From: Pseudomonadota bacterium
GTDB lineage: Bacteria; Pseudomonadota; Alphaproteobacteria; Rhizobiales; Pleomorphomonadaceae
Assembly (NCBI GenBank): GCA_023436885.1
Contig: JAEZHI010000016.1
Coordinates: forward strand, 12,151 to 76,150
Length of the DNA stretch: 64,000 nucleotides
Reading direction: 5' to 3'
The translations under genes and the position numbers were made by a program. The notes under the pieces were generated by a model, which saw only the letters and a list, made by a program, of their open reading frames with translations, did no database searches and was not told where the DNA came from. This document shows positions 51,443 through 60,205 of this stretch, in pieces (position 1 is the first letter of the stretch; each line of letters begins with the position of its first letter).

Positions 51443-54001
51443 CTATTCGTTGCCGCCGGTCGTCGGCAATGTGATCAAGATCGCAAAGCCAGCTTGTCCG
51501 GGCTCGCAGTCGAGTCGGACCTTGCCGCCATACTCGTCGACCACGTTCTTGAGGAGCCACATTCCTAGTCCGGTGCCCACCGCGTCCCCTGCCGCTTCCT
51601 CCTTCTTTGAGGTGACCCCAAATATAAAAATGTCGTCCCGGGTCGTGAACTCGGCCGATAGCCCTGGACCGTTGTCCTTGTATTGGATCTCTACCCCACC
51701 GTCCTCTCCCGATACTACCCTGATCGAGATTTCGCGACTCGTCTGGGTCGAGGGCCGGACGAGAGCTTCGATCGAGTTGTTGATGAGATTGTAGAAGACG
51801 CTGTCCAGATCGATTTCATGAGCCAAGACCTCCAGTTCAGCGCCGCTTTCCACATAGATCTTTAGTTCAATCGACCTGGATGTCAGGAAGTCGCCCCAAT
51901 AGTTATTCATGCCCCTTAAGTATTCGCCGAGATCGATCCGTCGCCTGCGGCGCTTCGCCGGCGAGACGGCTGTCAAGGCGAAGTTGACCCAGCGGCTGAC
52001 CTTCTGGTCCTGGAGCCTGAGCCTCTCGAGGATCCGGAAAGGGCTGCTCATTTCATCGACTGCCGCCAGCTTTTCGTCGCTTATGACGTCCTGGATGGCA
52101 TCCGAAAGTCGCTGGGATCTGGTCTCGATATTAGCGCGGATTTGACGAAGTTCGTGCGTGAACGAGACCAGGACTGTCCCCAAGGTGGCCATGCCGCGCA
52201 TGACCTGTATGTCGTCGCGCAGGGCCTCGTTCTTCCTTCGCTCCGATCCGTATGCCTTCGAGACCTTGAGCAGGTCATCGCCGCTTCCGGCCGCTGGCGA
52301 CGACGGTCCTATCCCTAAGTCCATCTGAGGCCCGGCGTTGTCCCGTGTTGCTGAAGGCTTGTCGGCTTCCAGCGCCTTTTCGGCAATCGCTCGCCCTTCC
52401 TCCACCTCGGCCGGCTCGGGGTTGTCCAATTCGAACGCCTGCTGGAAGTGTTGGAGCACGTAAGCGCGGTCGCGTTCGAACTCCTGGATCAGCGCGACAA
52501 CAAGCCGGCGAAAGGCGGAGAACGCACGTTCGTTGATGATACCTTCGCGGTTGGACTGGTCGGCCAGCGAGGGATTGTCCCGCTTGGTCAGATGGATGGT
52601 GCCTGCTACTTGGCTCGGGGACACTCGCCATCCCACCCTCGACGCCTGCGTCGGGTTTCGGCTTGAGCGTTCGCCCAGAGATAACCAGTCATATGCCGGG
52701 GATCGCGGCTCGCCGAAAGGTCGCACACGGAAGTTGTCGCGGTACAACCGTATGCCACCCGAATTAGCTAGCCAGCGCTTGCGTGCCGCCACGTCGAAGT
52801 TCTTCTGCGGGAAGCGCTCGAGGTTGTCGGCAGTCGCGTTGGTAAGCTTGAAGAAGTAGAGCGTGAATGAGAACGGACCGATGTCAAGGAATTGCTGGGG
52901 ATCTTCTTTCCGGTCGATCAACTCAGTCAGCGGTTTTGAATACGTGATCTCACCCGCTTTGAAGTCGGCTCGGCTATACAAAGGCTTCTGCATAGCCGGA
53001 AGTTCGAAGAAGGTCGGGCTGATGCGGTCAAAGTCGATCTCCTGGCGCTGCAGGGTGATTTCCACTTGACCGTCAGCCGTCACATTGGCCAGCATGCGGT
53101 AGTCGAACTGGTCCGGTGGGAAATTGTCGATGAACCCGCCTTCCAACGGCACCCGATGGTCGTAGACGAAGATATTGAAATCGCCCCTATCGTGGGGCGG
53201 GAGAAGCGCTTCCAGCGTTTCCTTGAGACGGATGCTGTCCTTCTCGTCCCATAAGTCGTTCAGCAGGCCGATCCTGATCGCGGTGCCGGTCGAATAGTCG
53301 ATCGGACGCGAAACGCCTCTGCGCTCGGGAGTGCTTTCGGGCAGGACGTCATCGAGCCTATGCTCCAGATACAAAGACTCTAGTTTCTTCGTCTCCGACT
53401 CCAGAATGGCTTCCACGTCGCCAATGACTTTCCCGGTTCCCTCGAAGGCTGACCAGTCGACCTGCCAGTGGGCGATTTCAGCAGCATCTCTCTCGCCGGA
53501 AAACATCTCGCATCGTCTACCGAGTCGATCCAGTGCGAAGCGCCCGATACCCTTCGCACCGGTGACTACTCGGCCACCTCTGGATGTACCGTTGAGGTCT
53601 TTGGCATCGGTACCGATGACCATCCAGTGATCCTCAATCGTCTTTACAGACATGCCCGACCCGTTGTCGACGATCCACAGATCCAGCACTCGCGAGTGTA
53701 GGTTCGCGATTGCCGTCTCCTGAGACGCGGTCCATGGTGTTTTGGCTACCCACTTTCCATCGACAAGATCATACATGTCGTCCGTCTCGGGAAGGACGGA
53801 CCTAAGAGCCTCTCGCTCATTTTCGTCCAGTTCGACGGGGGCTTGTTCCCAGCGAGGCATAAAGAGGACGGCTGCGACCGAGGCATCAGCATCGTAGGCG
53901 TTTTTCACCAGTTCGGTCACGGCGCCCTGCGACGTGGCGACGTTCTCTCTCCCGATTAGCCGGGCAGCTCGCGCGGATACTGTGAAAGGCACCTTGGCCA
54001 T
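51443..54001 (-). CDS. Double-GHKL ATPase: Hsp90/MORC-like N terminus fused to a histidine-kinase core
   Basis: An 852-residue soluble protein. N-terminal GHKL module: N-box ELVKNAYDADA at 30-40, G1 box DNGSGM at 112-117, G2 box GAKGIGRFA at 148-156, like Hsp90/MutL/MORC proteins. A long middle region (about 200-570) has no family I recognise. C-terminal module: H-box FTHELRQ (H616) in a dimerisation helix, N-box YNLINNSIEAL near 737, G1 DNGPGL at 776-781, G2 GTGLGMWL at 809-816, like a sensor kinase. No membrane segment. ATG at 54001 is chosen because the ATPase fold starts there. It heads the four-gene operon and pairs naturally with the receiver protein. Confidence 0.85.
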   Translation of the reverse strand: MAKVPFTVSARAARLIGRENVATSQGAVTELVKNAYDADASVAAVLFMPRWEQAPVELDENEREALRSVLPETDDMYDLVDGKWVAKTPWTASQETAIANLHSRVLDLWIVDNGSGMSVKTIEDHWMVIGTDAKDLNGTSRGGRVVTGAKGIGRFALDRLGRRCEMFSGERDAAEIAHWQVDWSAFEGTGKVIGDVEAILESETKKLESLYLEHRLDDVLPESTPERRGVSRPIDYSTGTAIRIGLLNDLWDEKDSIRLKETLEALLPPHDRGDFNIFVYDHRVPLEGGFIDNFPPDQFDYRMLANVTADGQVEITLQRQEIDFDRISPTFFELPAMQKPLYSRADFKAGEITYSKPLTELIDRKEDPQQFLDIGPFSFTLYFFKLTNATADNLERFPQKNFDVAARKRWLANSGGIRLYRDNFRVRPFGEPRSPAYDWLSLGERSSRNPTQASRVGWRVSPSQVAGTIHLTKRDNPSLADQSNREGIINERAFSAFRRLVVALIQEFERDRAYVLQHFQQAFELDNPEPAEVEEGRAIAEKALEADKPSATRDNAGPQMDLGIGPSSPAAGSGDDLLKVSKAYGSERRKNEALRDDIQVMRGMATLGTVLVSFTHELRQIRANIETRSQRLSDAIQDVISDEKLAAVDEMSSPFRILERLRLQDQKVSRWVNFALTAVSPAKRRRRRIDLGEYLRGMNNYWGDFLTSRSIELKIYVESGAELEVLAHEIDLDSVFYNLINNSIEALVRPSTQTSREISIRVVSGEDGGVEIQYKDNGPGLSAEFTTRDDIFIFGVTSKKEEAAGDAVGTGLGMWLLKNVVDEYGGKVRLDCEPGQAGFAILITLPTTGGNE

Positions 54002-54294
54002 GCTGCTATGCTCTCGTCCAATGAAGGCGGAAAACTGGTACAATGCGCGATTGGCTATCGCAACTTGAGTTCGGTTAGTAAGCCTACGCTCCACAAGACT
54101 CTAGCCGGCAAGAGACATAAGTACCCGGACTTGGGTGCTCTCGAATATTTGTACCATGTAGCTGGTTGTCGGAAGCAGAATTGACCGGCAGGAGCCTGTG
54201 TCGGCTTTTGTGAATTCCGAAGAACCGGCGAGCGGCAGGGATAAGGCGCATTTCCTGCCGTCCGAATAAGGTGTAGCGGTCGGCGCCGCCTCCC
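54002..54294. other. Upstream region of the four-gene cassette
   Basis: No gene was seen. This AT-richer gap should hold the cassette promoter on the minus strand, but I find no convincing -35/-10 pair or operator. GC rises again at about 54240, marking the probable right edge of the acquired segment. Confidence 0.4.
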
Positions 54295-54615
54295 TCACCC
54301 GATCCGCCCCAGCCGCTCCGTCACCAGCTCCACAAGCTCCGGCTGCATGAATTCGTAACTGTCCGGAATGTCCAGGCAGACGAGGCGCTTGCCTTTTAGA
54401 TGCGGCCCCAACTGGCGTTTCAGACGCGACAGCTGGGCCTTCTCCATGACCGCTATCGTATCGGCCCAGGCCAGTTGCTCGGGGCCGATGCGCTCGTCCG
54501 CATCGGCGCTCAGGCCGGCGAAATCGGTTGGTTGGCCGAGGCGTTCGGCGGCGACTGCCGCTGCCGTGGGGCTTCTTTTGCGGGCCTTGCCGCAAATGAA
54601 CAGGATGTTGGTCAT
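54295..54615 (-). CDS. Low-molecular-weight protein-tyrosine-phosphatase-like protein
   Basis: A 106-residue protein. The opening ILFICGKARKRSPTA contains C-x5-R (C8, R14) followed by Ser, the LMW-PTP signature, although the usual G-N-x-C is G-K-A-R here. The DIPDSYEF near residue 82 would give the general-acid Asp. It is shorter than classic LMW-PTPs (about 150), as in the reduced family found in many Proteobacteria. It stands alone just outside the defence-like cassette; the link, if any, is unknown. Confidence 0.75.
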   Translation of the reverse strand: MTNILFICGKARKRSPTAAAVAAERLGQPTDFAGLSADADERIGPEQLAWADTIAVMEKAQLSRLKRQLGPHLKGKRLVCLDIPDSYEFMQPELVELVTERLGRIG

Positions 54616-54696
54616 GGCCCGACTATCAGTCAGGGACCCAAGACAGTCCAGAGGATCGTCCGCGTCTCGTGCCTCATGGGATGAGGCGTGAACGCC

Positions 54697-55599
54697 CTAC
54701 CTCCCCAACCCCGCCACCACGGCCGCCACCACACCCCTCAGCCAGCGATGCGCCGGGTCGTGGCGGTAGCGGATGTGCCAGGCCATTTCTACGGGAAAGC
54801 TGCCGAGGTCGACCGGGGCGGGCAGCACCTTGAAGCGCGGGTCGTGGCGGAGGCGGTTGCAGATGAGGCGGGGCAGGGTGGTGCAATAGTCGGTGACGGC
54901 GATCATCTCGGCCACGGCGGCGAAGGTGGTGACCGAGAGGGCCACGTCGCGCCTGAGGCCGTGCGAGGCGAGCGTCTGCTGGAGGCCGGTGCGGATGCGG
55001 CCGGGCGGCACGACGTTGACATGGCGCAGCCGCTCGAAGGCGTCGCGGCTGATCGTCTCGCCCACCTCGGGGTGGCCGGCGCGCACCATGCATTCCAGCG
55101 TCTCGTCCATCAGGTGCTGGACGACGAGGTTGTCGGGCGGGTCGGTGATGCGGCCGAGCACCATGGCCGTGAGGCCGGAGACCACGCCGGTTTCCGCGAG
55201 ATCGTTGCCATAGGGGGTGAGGCGCAGCTTGATGCCCGGCGCCACCTCGGCCAGCCGGGCGACCAGCGCCGGCAGCAGCGCGAACTCGACATAGCCGTTG
55301 GGCGCGATGGTGAAGACGCGCTCGGCGCTCTTGGGGTCGAAGGCCTGCACGCCGAGGACGGCGTCGTCGAGCCGGGCCAGCGCGTCGGCAATGCCGGGGG
55401 CGAGCTCGAGGGCGAGGGGCGTCGGCTGGATGCCGTAGCGTTCGCGGATGAACAGCTGATCCTGAAGCATGGCCCTGAGGCGCTGCAAGGCGTTGGACAT
55501 GGCCGGCTGCGTCATGCCCAGCCGCTCGGCGGCGCGCGTCACGCTGCGTTCCTCCATCAGCGCAACAAAGATCGGCAAGAGGTTCAGGTCGTAGCGCAT
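54697..55599 (-). CDS. LysR family transcriptional regulator
   Basis: A 300-residue regulator. The winged helix reads LNLLPIFVALMEERSVTRAA with recognition helix MTQPAMSNALQRLRAMLQDQ, the NodD/SyrM-like branch of LysR proteins. It is divergent from the DJ-1/PfpI gene at 55714, with 114 bases between starts, and is the likely regulator of that gene and the following monooxygenase-like gene. Confidence 0.92.
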   Translation of the reverse strand: MRYDLNLLPIFVALMEERSVTRAAERLGMTQPAMSNALQRLRAMLQDQLFIRERYGIQPTPLALELAPGIADALARLDDAVLGVQAFDPKSAERVFTIAPNGYVEFALLPALVARLAEVAPGIKLRLTPYGNDLAETGVVSGLTAMVLGRITDPPDNLVVQHLMDETLECMVRAGHPEVGETISRDAFERLRHVNVVPPGRIRTGLQQTLASHGLRRDVALSVTTFAAVAEMIAVTDYCTTLPRLICNRLRHDPRFKVLPAPVDLGSFPVEMAWHIRYRHDPAHRWLRGVVAAVVAGLGR

Positions 55600-55713
55600 G
55601 AGTTATGCTGTCATGAGTATATCTAAAATCCAAGGAATAAATTTCATAAATGCCTGTCCGAGGCGCAAATAGAGGTGGTCCGACAGGGACAGTCCTTCAG
55701 ACAGGAGGTCCTC

Positions 55714-56493
55714 ATGACCAAGGGTAAGATTCTCATTCTCGGCTCCAACGCGACGCGCATTGAAGTGCGCGGCGGCTGGGGCAAGACCGGCCAGTATCTC
55801 AACGAAACCGTCGTTCCGGCCATGGCGCTGGTCGATGCCGGTTACGAGGTGGTGCTCGCCACCCCCGACGGCACGCCGCCGCACATCGACGAGGCCTCGG
55901 ACTCCGCCGTGCATTTCGAGGGCGATGAAGCCGCCTATCGCCGGGCGCGCAGCTTCTACGACAGCGATCCGTCGATGACCAACAGCCGCAAGCTCAGCGA
56001 TGTGATCGCCGAGGGGCTCGACCGGTATGCCGGCGTGTTCGTGCCGGGCGGCCAGGCGCCGGTGGTCGACCTGATGCAGAGCGCCGAGGTGCGCGAGATC
56101 CTTCGCCATTTCCATGCCGAGGGGAAGCCCACGGCGCTGCTCTGCCACGGGCCGATCGCCGTGGTGGCGGCAATGGATCAGGCTCCGGCCTTCCGCGCCG
56201 CGCTGATCGCCGGCGACACGCAGAAGGCGGTGGAGCTTGCCAAGGGCTGGCCCTATGCCGGCTACCGGATGACCATCTTCTCGGCCAGCGAAGAGAAGGT
56301 CGTGGAGGACCAGATCCTGCATGATAAGATGTTCTTCGACATGCCCTCGGCGCTGACGGCGGCGGGTGGCAAGGTGGAGACCGGCGCCGACTGGGAGCCG
56401 CATGTGGTGGTCGACCGCGAGCTGATCACCGGCCAGAACCCGCGCTCGGACCACGCCATCGCCAAGGCGCTGATCGAGGCGCTTGAGGCTTGA
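55714..56493 (+). CDS. DJ-1/PfpI family (type 1 glutamine amidotransferase-like) protein
   Basis: A 259-residue protein. The nucleophile elbow is TALLCHGPIAVVAA with Cys followed by His, as in DJ-1 and Hsp31-type proteins; GVFVPGGQAPVVDL precedes it. The N-terminal RIEVRGGWGKTGQYLNETV and length fit the Hsp31-like/glyoxalase III branch. ATG at 55714 follows ACAGGAGGTCCTC. Possible roles are glyoxalase or deglycase activity; not certain. It precedes a small monooxygenase-like gene by 62 bases. Confidence 0.88.
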   Translation: MTKGKILILGSNATRIEVRGGWGKTGQYLNETVVPAMALVDAGYEVVLATPDGTPPHIDEASDSAVHFEGDEAAYRRARSFYDSDPSMTNSRKLSDVIAEGLDRYAGVFVPGGQAPVVDLMQSAEVREILRHFHAEGKPTALLCHGPIAVVAAMDQAPAFRAALIAGDTQKAVELAKGWPYAGYRMTIFSASEEKVVEDQILHDKMFFDMPSALTAAGGKVETGADWEPHVVVDRELITGQNPRSDHAIAKALIEALEA

Positions 56494-56555
56494 GAACAAC
56501 ACGCATGACCGGCGGGGCGCTGAGGCGCTCCGCCCCAGTCCTCGGGAGACAGACA

Positions 56556-56852
56556 GTGACTACACCGATCAAGATCATGGCCATCCTCGCGGCCCGCCCG
56601 GGCAAGGCCGCCGAACTCAGGGCGCTGCTCGACAGCATGGTCACCGCCAGCCGCGCCGAGCCGGGCAACCTCCGCTACGACCTCTGGGTCGATCAGGCCG
56701 ACGACACCCGCTTCGCGCTCGACGAGCTCTATGTCGACGACGCCGCGGTCGCCGCGCATCGCGCCACGCCACATTTCCTGGCCTATCGGGCCACCGTGGG
56801 CGATCTCGCCGAGCGGAGTTCCGTGACGCTCAACGGGCTCTCGGTCGCCTGA
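56556..56852 (+). CDS. Antibiotic biosynthesis monooxygenase (YgiN-like quinol monooxygenase) domain protein
   Basis: A 98-residue dimeric alpha+beta ferredoxin-like protein. IMAILAARPGKAAELRALLD, then EPGNLRYDLW and FALDELYVDDAAVAAHRATP match the ABM family, with HRATPHF as the typical helix. GTG at 56556 follows GGGAGACAGACA. The family includes quinol oxidases and heme-degrading enzymes; only the fold is claimed. It is likely cotranscribed with the DJ-1 gene and controlled by the LysR regulator. Confidence 0.85.
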   Translation: MTTPIKIMAILAARPGKAAELRALLDSMVTASRAEPGNLRYDLWVDQADDTRFALDELYVDDAAVAAHRATPHFLAYRATVGDLAERSSVTLNGLSVA

Positions 56853-57090
56853 CGAGAGGTGAGCGAGAGAAACTGGGGTGCCGACGCAAAGCCGGCTCCC
56901 GCTCTTGCTGTGGTGGTGCGGCGTTTAAAGAAATGCCGGCCTGTTGGCCGGCAAGTCTTTGCCGAAAGGGTACTGGCCATGCACGGATCGCCCGGCGGTT
57001 TCGCGCGGGGAAAACCACAGGGACAGGGATCGGTGTCGGGTCGGTCTTTCCCTGGTCCCGATCGTTACGCGCTATCTGCTCCGTTTAGAC
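56853..57090. other. Non-coding stretch before the repeat block
   Basis: No gene or clear regulatory site is seen in this part of a 1.03 kb gene-free region (56853-57882). GTTGGCCGGCAAG near 56942 and the nearby GCCGGCC may form a weak hairpin after the monooxygenase-like gene. The rest of the gap is covered by the repeats listed next. Confidence 0.35.
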
Positions 57091-57284
57091 GCCCTATATG
57101 AGCGTTGCGCTCTGTTCTGCCTGAGGTTCCCGCCTGCGCGGGAATGACAGCTTGATAGAGGGGGCGCCTACCTAACATATTGTTTCATATATAAATTTGT
57201 CATCCCCGCGAAGGCGGGGACCTCAGGCCACGTAGGGCGAGGGGGTGATATCAGACACCCCCTTCATGCATTCCCATCGCTCTG
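57091..57284. repeat. Interspersed palindromic repeat, family 1 (copy e)
   Basis: Head GCCCTATATGAGCGTTGCGC, arms GAGGTTCCCGCCTGCGCGGG and CCCGCGAAGGCGGGGACCTC about 70 bases apart, tail GTGATATCAGACACCCCC. The middle (CGCCTACCTAAC..TTGT) is shared with copy g, showing they are recent duplicates. Confidence 0.8.
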
Positions 57285-57300
57285 CGCGGCTTCCATGGGC

Positions 57301-57535
57301 GCCCTATATGAGCGTTGCGCTCTGTTCTGCCTGAGGTCCTCGCTTTCGCAAGGATGACAGTATTATATATAGGGATTACAATCGGTTAGCGGGCTGCTTC
57401 CTTCATGGTGCAACACTTGCCCCATGCGACGTCAAGCTGTATGGCTTGAACTCCAGCTATTTCCCGTTCCTATCAATTTGTCATCCTTGCGAAAGCGAGG
57501 ACCTCAGGCAGAATGAAGCACGCGGCCGATATCAT
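57301..57535. repeat. Interspersed palindromic repeat, family 1 (copy f)
   Basis: Same head as copy e (GCCCTATATGAGCGTTGCGC), but arms of the CTCGCTTTCGCAAGGATGAC type and a 130-base unrelated middle; it ends GGCCGATATCATGC. It sits between copies e and g in the same array. Confidence 0.8.
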
Positions 57536-57614
57536 GCTTCAAAAGCCAAAGGCAGACTGCCCTTCCGCGCTCCGCCATATCTAGGTCCTCTCATCGCAGA
57601 TGTGTGCATGCCGT

Positions 57615-57830
57615 AGCGCCTGCGCGGGAATGACAGCTTGATAGAGAGGGGCGCCTACCTAACAAATTGTTTTATAATATAAATCTGTCATCCCCGCGAA
57701 GGCGGACTTGAATTCACGCGTGAATTCAAGGTGGACCTCAGGAAGGCGGGGCGAGGGGGTGATATCAGGCACCCCCTTTATGCATCTCCATTGCTCCGCG
57801 CTGCATCCGTGGGAACTCTCTCCAACATTG
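57615..57830. repeat. Interspersed palindromic repeat, family 1 (copy g, variant right arm)
   Basis: Left arm and middle match copy e. The right arm is broken by TTGAATTCACGCGTGAATTC, a 20-base palindrome that with AAGGTGGACCTCAG matches the inner hairpin of copy b, so sequences have been exchanged between copies. Tail: GTGATATCAGGCACCCCC. Confidence 0.75.
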
Positions 57831-57882
57831 CCAACGGAGAGGTCATTGGAGATGTGTGCGTGCAGTCGCGGTTTGGCTGCCG

Positions 57883-58371
57883 TTACCTCTGGCCCAGGAT
57901 GTGTTTGTCCACGAACAGGGCGGCGAAGCCGTTGTCGCCCGACATCTTGAGCTGTGCGATCACGTCGGTGACGGACTTCTCTTCCTCGACCTGCTCGGTG
58001 ACGAACCATTGCAGGAAGATCTCGGCCGCCACGTCGGCGTCCTTGGCCGCCAGTCCATAGAGCGTGTTGATCGATGCCGTGACCTTCTGTTCGTGCTCCA
58101 GCACCTGCTCGAACACCTCCAGCGGCTTGCCGAACGCCACGGGCGGCTGCTCGATCGCCGAAAGCTCGACCTTGCCGCCGCGATCGTAGACATAGTCCCA
58201 CAGCTTCATGGCGTGGCCGCGTTCCTCGTCCGACTGCTTCTTCATCCACGATGCGAAGCCCGGCAGGTTTGCGGCTTCGAAATGGGCGGCCATCGCAAGA
58301 TAAAGATACGACGAATAGAACTCTTTCTGGATCTGCTCGTTGAAGCCGTTCTGGAGGGCGTTGCTCAACAT
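57883..58371 (-). CDS. Ferritin (FtnA-like)
   Basis: A 162-residue non-heme ferritin that would form a 24-mer storing iron. Ferroxidase ligands fall exactly at the positions of E. coli FtnA: E17 (IQKEFYS), E50 and H53 (DEERGHAMK), E94 (EHEQK), Q127 and E130 (TEQVEEE), with Y24 nearby. ATG at 58371 follows GGAGCAGTGAAG; the longer frame to 58422 adds unrelated residues. It is transcribed alone toward the repeat block. No iron-responsive operator was seen in front. Confidence 0.93.
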   Translation of the reverse strand: MLSNALQNGFNEQIQKEFYSSYLYLAMAAHFEAANLPGFASWMKKQSDEERGHAMKLWDYVYDRGGKVELSAIEQPPVAFGKPLEVFEQVLEHEQKVTASINTLYGLAAKDADVAAEIFLQWFVTEQVEEEKSVTDVIAQLKMSGDNGFAALFVDKHILGQR

Positions 58372-58903
58372 CTTCACTGCTCCTTCGCTGCCCTGACCTG
58401 CCGCTGAAGGTTCAACCAGCAAAGTCTAGGCGTCGACTGGGTTTACGCCGTGCGACGCGGTGCGAGCAAACATGGGATCGCCGGAGAGGGTTTTCACTGA
58501 CAGCACGACCATGAGTTGAGACGTGCTCGCCGACATGGTCGACATGCGGTGACGTCACCCCAGGCTTCATCCAGTTCCGGGTTCGCTTCCGGCATTGGTC
58601 TGGTCCTGACGGATGGCGGTGTGGGAAGGTTGCCGCGAACTCGGCCGGGGCGCCATATCTCACCCCTCGCCATACCGCTTCGCCAACGTTTCGGTGAGAG
58701 TGCTACCTCTCCCCCGTCGGCGTGGGGTTACCTCTTTTTCGCTGAAAATTCACTTGATTGGCAACGTTACATCGATCACCAATTGCACATCAGGCGTGTC
58801 GTTGAGCTTTTGAGACGTTCATCTTCGTTTTTGATCATCGCGCAGGGTTTGGCGGCTCCTTGGACAAAGGGGTACGTGGCCCGGCGCGGACTTCATTTGA
58901 GGT
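58372..58903. other. Gene-free gap between ferritin and the metallo-hydrolase gene
   Basis: I see no gene with coding character in these 530 bases. They must contain the divergent promoters of both flanking genes, but no strong promoter, operator or repeat is apparent. A run of T-rich sequence near 58735-58835 is AT-richer and is the most likely promoter area. Confidence 0.35.
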
Positions 58904-59950
58904 ATGGATAGGATGACCACCCGGCAGGACATGGGCTCGCGCTTCAAGGCTGAGGCCGTCACGCTCGACAGGCGGCGTTTCCTGTCGCTCGGTTGCGCCT
59001 GTTGCTCGCTGTTCGCGCTGAAGGTTCCCCAGGCGTTCGCCGCGCAGACCCCGGAGATCGAGGCGCATCTGGCGTCCGCGAAGAAGGTAGCCGGCAATGA
59101 TCTCCTGACCTATCTCAGGCTCGCCGACCAGGTGAAGCCGATCTCCGGCTTGCCGATGGTGACCATCGAGGCGCTCCGGGCGATGCCGACGCCGGAGCCC
59201 GCCCAGGTGTTCGACAATCTCTATTTCCTCGGCAACCACTGGGTCAGCGCCTGGGCGATCACCACGTCGGACGGCATCATCCTGGTGGACGCCATGGACA
59301 ACGCCGCCGAGGCCGCGGAGATCATCGAGGGCGGCTTGCGCAAGCTCAGCCTCGATCCCGCAACCATCAAGACCATCGTCGTGACGCATGGGCATGGCGA
59401 TCATTACGGCGGCGCCGAGTACCTCAAGGCGAAATATGGGGCGAGCATCGCCATGTCGGAGCCCGACTGGACGTTGACCGAGACCAAGCTCGACCTCGAC
59501 CTGCCCGATTGGGGGCGCCCGCCCAAGCGGGACGTCGTTCTCAACGATGGCGACGTCGTTTCGCTCGGCGACACCGAGGTCGACATCCTGCTGACGGCCG
59601 GCCACACGCCCGGCACCATCAGCCTCGTCTTCGACGTGGAGGACGGCGAAAAGACGCATCGCGCGCTGCTCTGGGGCGGCACGGCGTTCAACTTCGCCGA
59701 CCGGCCCGACCGGATGGAGCGGGTGCAGGCTTACATCGCCTCCACCGAGCGCGTCATCGATCTGGTCACCCAGCAATCGGTGGACGTGTTCATCTCCAAC
59801 CACGACATCTTCGACGGCGCCATCGGCAAGATCGCCGCGCTGCGTGAGGGCGCTGCCAACCCATTGGTGACAGGCGTCGAAACCACGCTGCGCGCCCTGA
59901 CCGTGATGAACGAATGCGCCAAGGCCACCGCGCTGGCTTGGCAGGGGTAG
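58904..59950 (+). CDS. Exported metallo-beta-lactamase-fold hydrolase
   Basis: A 348-residue MBL-fold protein. Signal: DRRRFLSLGCACCSLFALKV at 22-41, an R-R-x-F-L Tat-like motif with cysteines, ending P-Q-A-F-A-A. Zinc ligands: HGHGDH at 162-167, His in TAGHTPGTIS (about 229) and His in SNHDIF. This is the pattern of subclass-B3-like and related periplasmic hydrolases. An in-frame ATG at 58913 is an alternative start. It was probably followed by the YciI gene as a pair before the islet insertion at 60206. The substrate, lactam or ester, is unknown. Confidence 0.85.
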   Translation: MDRMTTRQDMGSRFKAEAVTLDRRRFLSLGCACCSLFALKVPQAFAAQTPEIEAHLASAKKVAGNDLLTYLRLADQVKPISGLPMVTIEALRAMPTPEPAQVFDNLYFLGNHWVSAWAITTSDGIILVDAMDNAAEAAEIIEGGLRKLSLDPATIKTIVVTHGHGDHYGGAEYLKAKYGASIAMSEPDWTLTETKLDLDLPDWGRPPKRDVVLNDGDVVSLGDTEVDILLTAGHTPGTISLVFDVEDGEKTHRALLWGGTAFNFADRPDRMERVQAYIASTERVIDLVTQQSVDVFISNHDIFDGAIGKIAALREGAANPLVTGVETTLRALTVMNECAKATALAWQG

Positions 59951-60058
59951 GGGGCGGTATTGGTGCTGGCTTTGCCGGATTGATCTCGGGCCGAAGTGAC
60001 GGAGTTTCCTGCCGAAGGCGCCGGCTACCGGCCGGTCGCAGACAGGAAGGCTGTTCGC

Positions 60059-60205
60059 ATGTCCACACTCCACGTCGCCGTTCTCACCTATGTGCGTCCG
60101 CTCGAGGAGATCGACACCCACATTCCCGCGCACGTCGAATGGCTCAAACTCGTCTATTGCGACGGAGTGTTTCTGGCGTCGGGCCGGAGAGTGCCGAGAA
60201 CGGGT
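60059..60205 (+). pseudogene. YciI-family gene truncated at its 3' half
   Basis: ATG at 60059 opens 49 codons that match YciI-like proteins: LTYVRPLEEIDTHIPAHVEW then DGVFLASGRRVPRTG, including the conserved His and Asp. Normal length is about 95 residues. After ..PRTG the reading becomes AT-rich and unrelated (RFLLKILFRC) and runs into the end of the unknown gene at 60212. The missing half is not found downstream within 500 bases. Confidence 0.75.

Noticed and set aside
54101..54595. A 164-codon minus-strand frame overlapping the phosphatase-like gene
   Set aside because: It overlaps the LMW-PTP gene in another frame and has no recognisable features.
57091..57830. CRISPR array
   Set aside because: Repeats are long, palindromic, few and unevenly spaced, with no short uniform repeat-spacer pattern and no cas genes.
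58516..58911. A 131-codon plus-strand frame upstream of the metallo-hydrolase
   Set aside because: Composition is Arg/Ser/Pro-rich with no motif and it overlaps the true start of the next gene; likely chance.
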